This document shows, in pieces, positions 49,701-61,700 of a DNA stretch of 64,000 bases (positions are counted from its first letter, which is position 1; each line of letters opens with the position of its first letter). The DNA lies in the NCBI RefSeq assembly GCF_040802235.1, contig NC_133158.1:11744001-11808000 (forward strand). The letters run 5' to 3'. This DNA comes from Manis javanica (lineage: Eukaryota > Chordata > Mammalia > Pholidota > Manidae). The notes beneath the pieces were generated by a model. That model did not search any database and had not been told where the DNA came from. It worked only from the letters and a program-made list of their open reading frames with translations. The position numbers were made by a program, and so were the translations under genes.

Positions 49701-52700
49701 TGTTGGACTACGTTGTATCTGCTAACATCTCCCAAAATGTCCTCTCTAAGACACTAATATGTCAAATGCAAAAGACTAAGTTAAACAAACATAAAAAGGT
49801 TGCTTTATGGCAAGACTTCTTAGGGTTTCTGATATGTCATTATATATTTTTTAACTTCCAGATATGCATTGTTCCCCAAATTTACTTGACCATGGAATTC
49901 TTTCATGAATTATCTTGTAGAGCTTATGTTCTGAAGAATGCCTTTGTTTATTCACTCTCCTGAAAATCTAAGCCACATGTGTCAAACAAAGAATTTATAT
50001 CTGGGATCCATAGAACCTTTATTTCAAGGAATCTATGGTATTTAAAAAAAATTAAGGTATCATTGATATACAATTTTATGAAGGTTTCACATTAACCAGC
50101 ATTGTGGTTACAACATTCATGCATATTATCAAGTCCTCCTCACACACCCCTCTACAGTCACTCTCTATCAGTGTAGTAAGATGCTATAGCGTCACTACTT
50201 GTTCTTTCCATGATGTACTGCCTTCCCTGAGACCTACCTATATTGTGAATGCTGATTATAATTCCCCTTAATCCCCTTCTCCCTCCCTCCCCACCCCTTT
50301 CCCTTTGGTAACTGCTAGTCCCTTCTTGGGGCTTATGAGTCTGCTGCTGTTTTGTTTCTTCAGTTTTGCTTTGTTGTTATACTCCATAAATGAGAGAAAT
50401 CTTGTCTTTTTCCACCTGGGTTATTTCACTGAGCATAATACCCTCTAGCTCCATTCATGTTGTTGCAAAAGGTAGAATTTTTCTTTTTATGGCTGAATAA
50501 TATTCCACTGTATATATGTACCACATCTTCTTTATCCATTCATCCAGTGATGGACACTTAAGTTGCTTCCATATCTTGGCCATTGTAAATATGGTTGTGA
50601 TAAACATAGGGGTGCATATGTCTTTTTGAATCAGAGATTTTGTTTTCTTTAGGTAAAGTCCTAGGAGTGGAATTCCTGGGTCGAATGGTGTTTCTATTTT
50701 TATTTTTTTGAGGAACCTCCATATTGCTTTCCACAATGGTTGAACTAATTTGCATTCCCATCAACAGTGGAGGAGGGTTCCCCTTTCTCCACATTCCTGC
50801 CAGCATTTGTTGTTTCTTGTCTTTTGGATGTTGACCATCCTAACTGGTGGGAGGTGATATCTCACTGTGGTTTTAATTTGCATTTCCCTGATAATTAGCA
50901 ATGTGGAGCATCTTTTCGTGTGCCTGTTGGCCATCTGAATTTCTTCTGTGGAGAATTGTCTGTTCAGATCCTCCACCCATTTTTTAGTAAGATTTTTTTT
51001 TTTTGGGTGTTGAGGCTTGTGAGCTCTTTATATATTTTGGATGTTAACCCCTTATCAATTAGTCTTTATGAATTTATTCTCCCATACTATAGGATGCCTT
51101 TTGTTCTGCTGATGGTGTCCTTTGCTGTACAGAAGCTTTTTAGTTTGATGTAGTCTCATTTGTTTATTTTTGCTTTCACTTCCCTTGCCTAAGGAGATGC
51201 ATACAGGAAAAAGTTGCTCATGTTTATATTCAAGAGATTTTTGTCTATGTTTTATTCTATGAGTTTTATGGTTTCCTGACTTACATGCAGGTCTTTGATC
51301 CATTTTGAGTTTACTTTTGTGTATGGAGTTAGACAGTAATCCAGTTTCATTCTCTTACATGTAGCTGTCCAGTTTTGCCAGCACCATTTGTTGAAGAGTC
51401 TCTTTTCCCCATTAAATATTCATGGCTTCTTTATTGTATATTAATTGGCCATATATGTGTGGGTTTATATCTGGGCTCTCTATTCTGTTCCATTGATCTT
51501 TGGGTCTATTTTTATGTCAGTACCAAACTGTCTTGATTACTGTGACATTGTAGTAGAGCTTGAAGTTAGGGAGCATAATACACCCCCAGCTTTGTTATTC
51601 CTTCTCAGGATTGCTTTGGCTATTCAGGGTCTTTTGTGGTTTCATATGAATCTTAGAACTATTTGTTCTAGTTCATTTGAAGAATTCTGTTGGTATTTTG
51701 GTAGGGATTAGATTGCCTTAGGCAGGATGGCCATTTTGACAATATTAATTTTTCCTAACCATGAGCATGGATGTGTTTCCATTTATTGGTATTTTCTTTA
51801 ATTTCTGTCATGAGTGTCTTATAGTTTTCAGGGTATAGGTCTTTCACTTCCTTGGTTAGGTTTATTCCTAGGTATTTTTTTTTTCTTTTTGATGCAGTTG
51901 TGAATAGAATTGTTTTTCTGATTTCTCTTTCTGCTAGTTCATTGTTAATGTATAGGAATGTAACAAATTTCTGTGTATTAATTTTGTATCCTGCAACTTT
52001 GCTGAATTCAGATATTAGATCTAGTAGTTTTGGAGTGGATTCTTTAGGATTTTGGTGTACAATATCATGTCATATGCAAACAGTGACAGCTTAACTTCTT
52101 CTTTACCAATCTGGATGCCTTTTATTTCTTTGTATTGTCTGATTGCCATGGCTAGAACTCCAGAACTATGAAAGTGGAGAGAGTGGGCATCCTTGTTTTG
52201 TTCCCAATCTTAAAGGAAAGGCTTTTGGCTTCTCACTGTTAAGTATGATGTTGGCTGTGGGTTTGTTATATATGGCCTTTATTATGTGAGGTGCTTGCCC
52301 TCAATACCCATTTTGTTGAGAGTTTTTATCATGAATAGATGTTGAATTTTGTCAAATGCTTTTTCAGCATCTATTGAGATGATCATGTGACTTTTGTCCT
52401 TCTTTTTCTTGATATCGTGGATGATGTTGATTGATTTTTGAATATTGTACCATCCTTGTGTCCCTGGAATAAATTCCACTTGATCATGATGGATGATTTC
52501 TTTGATGTATTTTTTAATTTGGTTTGCTAATATTGTTGAGGATTGTTGCATTTATGTTCATCAGGGATATTGGTCTATAATTTTCTCTTTTTGTAGTGTC
52601 TTTGGCTGGTTTTGGTATTGGAGTGATGCTGGCCTCAGAATGAGTTTGGAAGTATTCCCTTGTCTTCTACTTTTTGGAAAAACTTTAAGGAGGATGGGTA

Positions 52701-55700
52701 TTAGGTCTTCACTAAATGTTAGATAAAATTTAGTGATAAAGCCATCTGGTCCAGGAGTTTTGTTCTTAGGTAGTTTTTTTTTTTCGATTTCATTGCTGGT
52801 AATTGGATTTTCTATTTCTTCTGGGTCAGTTTTGGAAGGTTGTATTTTTGTAGAAAGTTGTCCATTTCTTCTAGGTTATCCAATTTGTTGCCATATAATT
52901 TTTCATAGTATTCTCTAATAATTATTTGTATTTCTGTGGCTTCTGTAGGCATTATTTATATTTTTATGTATGTTATGATGTGTACTTTTCTAGGAAAAGA
53001 GTCTATAGCTTCCATCTGCATCTCAGAGTTATCCTTGACCCCTAAGAAAGGTGAAGAAGCAATGTTCTATGGAGACAGGTGATTTATGGTAAAACCTATG
53101 TATTTCCTTTAATAGATTTAATTTATGTGTACAGGAGCTGGTGCTGTTTACAACTTTGCCATACTGTGATTTTTATTGCATCCATAAAGACTCAAACTTG
53201 TGCTAATCAGTTGGCCTATAAAAATAGACTGAACCATGTGTAAGGTGTTACAAGCATGCTTTATGAGCAGTTGCTGTGAATATTTTGGGGTGTGCGTACT
53301 AGAGAGGATATGGATTTATTGCTGTGAGAGAATTTTTTTTTCCATGTTGAAGGAAGACTCAAATCTGCTGCCAGGAGTAGATTCTTTTTGATTAGTTAGG
53401 CCACTGATTCAATACAGCACATAATTTAAATCTGTGCCTCAGGGTGTTTTGCAGTTAGCAAAACCATGACTGTTCAATCAACAGATGCCAAGTGACGTAA
53501 GCCATGCAATCTGCGTAAATTCAATTCATTGTAGAAAAGGCTCATTGCAACATAGCTGGCCCAAAATGTGGAGATAGTTACAATAAGACCAAATGGCAGA
53601 AGGGCGACCACTGTGAAACTTGGCAAGTGTCTCATGATTTGCATTAGTAATGGCTCTCCCTATATCATAAAATAATTCAAATAAAATACAAAAAAACCAC
53701 ACATCCAACTATCTATATGTTTGGACTACATGTTACCCAGTATCTGGTTATTTCCAAATACGAGATGTTTGGCATGATTAAATGTTATGGACTGAATATG
53801 TGTGTCCCTCCAAAATTCATATATTAAAATCTATTTCCCCAGTGTCCTAACATTAGGGGTGGTGAGACCTTTCAGAGATAATTAGGTTATATGGGTAGAG
53901 CCCTCATCAATGGGATTAGAGCCCTTATAAAAAAGATGTCAGAGTCCCCCTTACCCCTCTGCCATGTAAGGTCCAGTTAGAAGATGAACATCTAAGAACC
54001 AGGAAGCAGACCCTTAATGGACACTAAATCTGCCAGGGCCTTGATCTTGGAATTTCTAGTCCCCAGACTGTGAGAAATACATTTCTGTTGTTTGCAAGCC
54101 ACCCAGTCTTTGGTATGTTATTATTATAGTAGCCCAAGTGGACTAAGACACTAGATATAGAGTCATTTAAGTCTCAAGCATACAGTTGGTTTCCACATAT
54201 CCCCTGCCACTTCTAGCTCCAAAGTCCTCTAGCCAAAGCTGTACTTAACAATTATGTTTTGCTTAAGGTGCTGCAAGAACGTGAAAAAGACTCCCCTGAT
54301 CTAATGATAACTTCCAACGTGAATCTATCTTAGTTTTCCCCTTCCTCCTTTCCTAATTTAACAAAACAATTCCAAATATAATGAACCTTTACATTTTAAA
54401 ATCCAAAATGAAGAGCGTAGGGGAAAGGCACTTACTGCTCCTTGAGAAGTCTGTTAAGCTTACCTGTATGGGAGGGATGTAGGTCATCAAATACTGAAAT
54501 TGTCATTTCATAGATATGTCCAGCTGCAACTGTCTCTGGGTTTTCATAATCCAATTCTTGGGCAACCTTGTAGAACATTATTTCAAGAAAAATGGCCGAC
54601 TTTTAAAAAATGTACATTCTAGAAAAGGCAAGTGTAAGACTATTTTCATTTAACAAAGATGGCATTCAAATAAGCCTGAGACTGGCTAAAGGCTAATGCA
54701 CAAAAGTCAGTATTTTGGTGGAACAAAAGGACATCTTTGATCTTATTTCAGAGCAGTTTATTTTGGGACAAAGTATCCTGGCATAGTGGAAGAAAAGCGT
54801 GCTGGGTCATATGCTGTCTTCATTGCATGCTAATTTCGTAATCTTAGGTGAAATATTTAAAAAGAGAAAACTTTATACAAGTACTTTGTAAATGAAAAAG
54901 CATTATAACGAATATAGTTCTTGCTATTATGACAAGTCACTCACCATTTTTAAAATATTTATTAAGTACTAGTTAAGTGCCAGGTACAGTTGTAGGGATG
55001 AGGGATATTGTAATAAGCAAGATGATCCCATAGCAAAGACTTGAAGACATTCTTCATTTAATAGTATTGGTGCAAATTGCAGTGGGCATTAACTGGAATG
55101 GATCAGTATGACATCAAGTACTCAGGTGCTTGAGAAAAACATTTTTAAAATTTAGCATCTCATTTATTCACTCATTAAGATATATTGAGTACCCACTATG
55201 CATGAAGGACTGTAGGAGGTGTTGGTACACAAAAATGAATCACTCAGAACTTTATGTAAAGCTGTAGTCTAATGAGAAAAGACCAAGAATCAAATAGGTA
55301 GTAACGGAATGTAAAGAGTGTTTGGACAGGGGAGGTAGAACTTATAAGGGGAGCTCAAAGCATGGAGAACTAAGCCAGTTATGATAGTAAAAGAAAGCTG
55401 GTAGGAAGAAGTGGCATTTAAGACCTAAAGGAAAATCATGAAAATGTAGAAATTAGAGGTGGGTGATGGGTGGAGGGAGTTAATTCAGAAATAGAGCAAG
55501 CATATGTGAAAGCCCAAATGTTAATTAGCATCATGTTTATAAAACTTCCATCTTTATCCAAACTCCATTTAAAAAAATGACAATTTGGCATTGACTTTCA
55601 AAATGAACATCAACCCAGGAAACCTCTTAGCTCAGTGCCTGTGCTTCCAAAATTCACAACATATGCAAAACCTCAGTTTGTAGCTTATGGAATTTATCAA

Positions 55701-58700
55701 TAAAACGTAGGGTTTGGACCAAAGAAAGAGAGAGGTCATCAGTGGCTTTCTCAATCATATCTTCTGGCAAATGGGGGGTGTTTGGTGATGTCTGAGTTAA
55801 GGAACAATCTTACCAATCTTTCAGAGACTGATGATTTGAAATAAACACCTATGGAAATTAGGAGTTGGAAGGCTTTCTTTCAAGACCAAATCCCTGTTGG
55901 AAGGCAAAACAAAAACTTACTGTGTCCATCTCCTGTCAATGTAAAGTTTATAATCCCAAGAGGGTGAAGAGAGGGGTTGCTGATCTACAACTCCCAATGC
56001 CAGGAGAATAAGCTATCTCAACACATGTAGTCAAACAGACTTATCTGTGAGGAAATCAGCATGATTTTTAGCCTCTGATTCATTTCCACAGCTAAACAGG
56101 GAGCCAGGTACTTTGTGCTCATTCTAAGAAGGAGAAAATGAAGGGTGGCAGCAAGATAATGAAGGACTTGTCCAAATGCTTCCATTCCATTAAGACAGCA
56201 GAGGAGATGAGCCTCCTTCCTCTTAGCTGTGTCAGAGTTCCTCATGCTGAATCCACCCATACTATCTCAACCATGGCCATGAAGTGACTCCCTCTCCTTG
56301 GGAAAAATTCCTGGAGATAGAGCAACTGGCACTCACCTGGATGGAATTTTCAGCATTTGGCACTTGCTCAAAGAGTTGTCCAGAACCAATTGGCCCGGAG
56401 CTTGGAGCATACTGGATTGTATCAGGAGGCTCATCAAGGTCATGACACAAGAGTTTTGCAACTATTGTATCTTTTGTAATAATTTCTTTTTCTGTGTACC
56501 TGTTTTATATTTCAAGAAGAAAAAGCAACTTAAATGGGTAATCTTTTAAGTTGTAATGCTTTCTTATAAATATCCACTAGTTTGGATAATGCAGGTGTGG
56601 CTGCCCTATTGATCCTGGGGCAGTTAGCCTAGCTTTGGAGCATAATCTGGTAAACCATTTCCCAAAAGGTGCCATGATTTTGGTATGAAGTTCCTCATTT
56701 TCTGGGACTATTGTTTGGAAGTCTATCATGGGCATCAATCCAATGGAGAAGGTCTAAGGGGAATGAGATAATTATCTGAGATTGTTCCATCTAGAACATC
56801 TGGATAGGGTGGTGAAGAAGGATAAACCTTACCATTCTATAGTCATAGTGGACTTACTTCCAGCTTACTTTTAGCAGGTCACTTCTGAGGACCAGAACAT
56901 GAGACTAATCAAAGCCAATGCAATGATCAACCACATATCCAGATGAACCAATAAATCTGCTCTCCACTTACTCTGAATTCTTAACCCTCCCCACCCATCT
57001 CTGCTCACCTTATCAGATACTGATCACAGAAAGGTGAGTTGTCGTTAATGCCATGGATATAAACCATCACTGGAATTACTGCACACCGCTGGTCATTGTC
57101 ACATGCCTTAATGGAGAAGGAATGAGCACGTGCAAACCCAGCTCTCTCTACATCAAGGCGGGCAGCAGTAACCATGGTCCCATGCTCTGTAACAAAACAG
57201 CACATCTTGCTGCAAACTGGTCCACGGTGTTATTTCAAAATCATCTTATTATATTGTGATGGAAAAGATAAAATGATTTTTGCCACATTCATTAGAATTA
57301 AGAAATAGATTAAAAATGTAGGCGCCGTATTTAATTATTTGTTCACCATGATACCTTCATTAATCATATTAGCTAGTAGCAAAAACAAAGTTGTTCTTGA
57401 CTTAGGGGAACCGAGAACACTTTCTAGAAGAGGAGGCCTTAATTTTAGGGTTTGAAGGATATGTACAATAAGGAAATGGTGGTGAGTGGTGAGTGGGAGT
57501 GGATGATTCTCAGCAGAGAGTACATCATACATGAACACACAGTAAGGAGGTCATGACTCACTATACTTTCCTTCTAATCCATCCACCCATTCGTTGAACA
57601 CACATTTATTGAGTGCCAACTATGTGCCAAGAACTGTGCTGAGTATGCTATATTCCACAATTAAGTCCCTGCCTTTATGGCATTCACAATCTGGGCTGGG
57701 AGACAAACACTAAACAAATGAAAAAAAGAGAAAAATTCAAGTAGACATATTAGTAAGGAAATGAAAATTGACATGATAGAAATAATGTCTAATGGGCAGG
57801 TTCTGAAAAATGCAAGGACAGAGGCCTGAGCCCAGCAGCCTAGTCATATGCCTGCAGTGTCATAAACAAGGGGAGACAAGGAACAGAATGAGGTTGGAGA
57901 GACGAAAAGGACCAGAGAAAACAGGGTCTTGGGAACGAGGTAAGAAGTCTGGATTGTATTCCAAGTGCAAAGGAAAATCACAGGAGGATTTTACAAGGGG
58001 AGGGGATGGCATCCAATTTGACCTTTTTAAAAATTCATTCTAGCTGCTCTAAAGAGACTGTTGGAAGGGATAAAAGTTCAGTAAGAGATCAAGCAGTAAT
58101 TCAGATACAAGGGAACAGTGGCTGTCTTGATTTGTGCTCCCCTAGAAGCAGAAGCTGAGATGAGGATTTGAGTGCAAGTGGTTTATTTGGGACAGCATGA
58201 CATGGGGGAAGTGAGACACAGAAGAGAAGTGTGCCACTGAAGAGTACATTTTCAGGCACAGGTTACCACTGTGGGCAACTAGAGCTTAATACTACTGGGG
58301 AACTCTGGAAGCCAGTACAAAACATACACTCAAAATTGTCCTACACCAGTGCAAGGAGCTGGAGTATTTATACACCAGCTCTCCAGCCATTGGTTAAGAG
58401 TTTGTAGGTGTGGGTAATATTTTTCCAACACTTCAATCTGCCCAGTGTGTGGGAGGGGCGAGGGCGATGTCAGACCCCAAATAATCCCTCAAGCAATGTA
58501 CTAGCAGTTTAAAGTCGTGCCGCTAAATGTTAAGGGCTGAGGACATGTGAGTGGAACATTGATAGCCTCTGCTACAATGCTGTACTGAAGATGACCACCT
58601 TTCTTCTCAGCCAAGGAAGAAGCCTTACATACCACATAGTCTAATCCACTCCCAGCTTCAGACACAGCTGATTGGAAGAGAAATGAATAACTGACTCTAG

Positions 58701-61700
58701 AAAGTCATTGAATTCTCTCTCACACAGATTTGGACCTGAAGCAGAGAGAAGAGTGATTTAGATCTAAGATGAGCCAGAAGGTCAGGTAGAGCACAGAACC
58801 AAGGTAGTCATTTTGTAGCAGCCGGGAAGAGTCACATGTTAGCTCATGCGTGAACAAAGAAGTGAGTCTTGTGGAGATTTATTCAACAGATATTTATCAA
58901 GCATCTGCTTTGTGGTTCTTGTAAGGGCTCTGAGAGTGAAGACAATCCAACATCTGCCATCAGGAAACTCAGTCTTGCACAGAAGACAATATAAACAGAT
59001 GGTCACAGTAGCACAGACTAAGATTTAATTTGCTGAGAACAATTCTCAACCTACCTTTGTCAACTGCGAAGTAAACATTCCATGGATCTAGTTCAAAGAT
59101 TAAATCTCCCAAGTTATCTTCATCGGTTGCCTGGCATACGCCAATCGTTTCCCCAACTGGAATTTCTTCATCTAGTGTGATGTCAACTTTATCGTGCAGA
59201 GTTGAGTTTATAGAAGTAACACTTGTGACAGCATTTTCAATATTGAGTAAACTTGTTTTAAAAGAAAAGACTATTAAAGTGGCATTTGCTCAGTGTGTAT
59301 TCTTTTCTACCCCTTGTGGTGGAGGGGTAGGGGGCTAGAAGTAGAAATGATGAACGTGAACTATGGCAACAATGCTAATAGCTAACCCATTTATTGGGCA
59401 CTTGTTTATAGTTGAGACACATTGCTAAGAAGTTTTCACACTTTTTGTCATTTATTCCTCACAGCAGTTATAAAAAGTAGGTACCTTTTCTGTTTCCATT
59501 TTACAGATAATTTTTAAGAAAGTAAGTAACTTACAGAAGTAAATATCAGTAGCTCCGAGAAGATGTGGCCCTGATCCTATCCGGCTCTAGAGCCTCTATA
59601 CTTAACCACTGTCCTCTTATCTCCTGTTTTAAGAACCGGTTTCTTAAAATTGCCACCCGCCAATATAACTTTATAAACTACCTGGTAATAATTTTAACCA
59701 GAATTTTCCTTGAGAGTAATGATAGATAATCCAGCCCAATCAGACACTAAGAATATATTGTACTAATAATATCTTATTCTATTGCAATTTTAAAGATTTT
59801 GTACTTTAAAACTATACTTTGCATTCAGTTTTTAAGAAAGCCTTTCCTTTGAAATTTTGCATCTTTAAGTGATTGTTTAGATCTTGTTTATCTTCTCTTC
59901 AAAAAAGAAGGAAAAAAAAAGAAAACCACTCCATTCTAATGGAAATTTTGCTAATTAATTTCAGAGACTATATTTTCATATTCAATTTTCAATGTCAAAT
60001 AAAAGAATAGGTTTTATTCCCTTACCTGCAGGTAAGAATAGGGTTCTTGTTGTTGACATTGATGAGGAAAATCTTTAGATTTCCAGCAGTAAACAGACCT
60101 CCAGGATCAACCACTTTAATAACTAGTGAGAAACTGGGCATACAGCCACAGGACAGACAGCTAAGATTTTATAGTAACAAGACAGACAAGAAACTTAGAA
60201 AAGTCTGTTAATCCCCAACAGTAATAAAAAAACAAAGGGAATTCCTTAGCATGGTAGAGTAGACAAAGCCATGGCTATAGGTTCCTGCACTTAAACATTG
60301 ACTTTCAATATTGAACACGATTAAAAAATGCAAAAGAGAAGATACAAGAACACCTCAAAACAACTTAATGATTATGGGGACATAGCATGGTGGTTAGTGA
60401 TTAAAGCATTTTTATTTTAGCAGAGGTTTTTATGGTTTGAAGAATGAGAGTGCTTGAAATGGGGAAGGTGAATGTATCCTAATAGAAAGATGAATGTGTG
60501 TGTCCGTCAACAGTGATCCAGAGTCATTAACCATCCTGATTTGCCCAGTACTGTTTGGTTTAGCACTGAAATTCCCTTGTACAACCTGAGAAACTTCTCA
60601 GTCCCTGACAAGCCAGGGCAGTTGATCACACTTTCAGAAAAAAAAAGAATTGTATCTTACCTTGAAATGTATTCACAATTGAGAAGAAAATTTATCCTAA
60701 AAAAAAACCTGTTCTCAATTTTCTCCTTATTTCCTAATTTTTCCTACAAGAAGATGGTTATTTATGAGGGAACTCTTGACAAAAATCATAAAGCCAATCC
60801 ACTTTTAAGAATAAGATGTCTGTTTAATAAATCTGGGAAGTATTAGCTACAAGAATTGAAGGAATAAGGTGTGCACAGGATCCCACAGCCAGAAACACAC
60901 CAATGAACATTTGGTCTAGCTGTGCTGCTAGAGCTGACTGCAGAAAAGTTGGGAAAAGTAAGGCTTTCTAACTTTCATCAGGATTTGAATAAGCAATTTC
61001 AAACAGCCCCTCTATCTTATTTGAAGGGAGGGAATTGATAAGAATCAATGAAGCATCCACACATATGCCTTTTTTCTTACTGAAAGGTCTGCTCAGTGAC
61101 CCTAGGTACTCTGAAGTTAAGAAGAAAATGAAGGAATGGTGTGCTCTCCATAGAATGTTACTGAGAAGCCATTGCTCAACTTTAGCCAAATAATTATTTA
61201 TTCAAATTCTACAAAGACCTTCAGTTTTTCACTATCCGAGCCCCTGATTGCAAAGATACTGAAAGAAGGGAAAGCTTTAGTTTTTAGTTATCAAGAAAAA
61301 AGTTAATTTTAAAAAACTCCATTAATAACTTTTACCCCCATTTGTTAAAAAAATCTTGTGATTTATAAATATCTTGGAATGTGCACATTTTTCTATGAGG
61401 TATACCAGGCCAAAATAAAAGGAAATTATGATGGGCATTCTCAGTTATTCCTAGAGCTATTTATGAGATTGGGTATACACAGGGCACAGGAATTTGGGAG
61501 TAAGAGAAAATGGATAAAGATTTTGGCAATTTTTCTACCCCAAAATATATAAAGGTAATACAAATTTCAGAATGCTCTTCTATAGGAAATAAGCAGGAGA
61601 AAGCACATCCCATTTTTGAATCCTGAATCTTTTTTACTGAAGATGCTAACATTTAGGATATATCCCATTCTCAATTTTAATAATCGGGAAGAATCTCATG

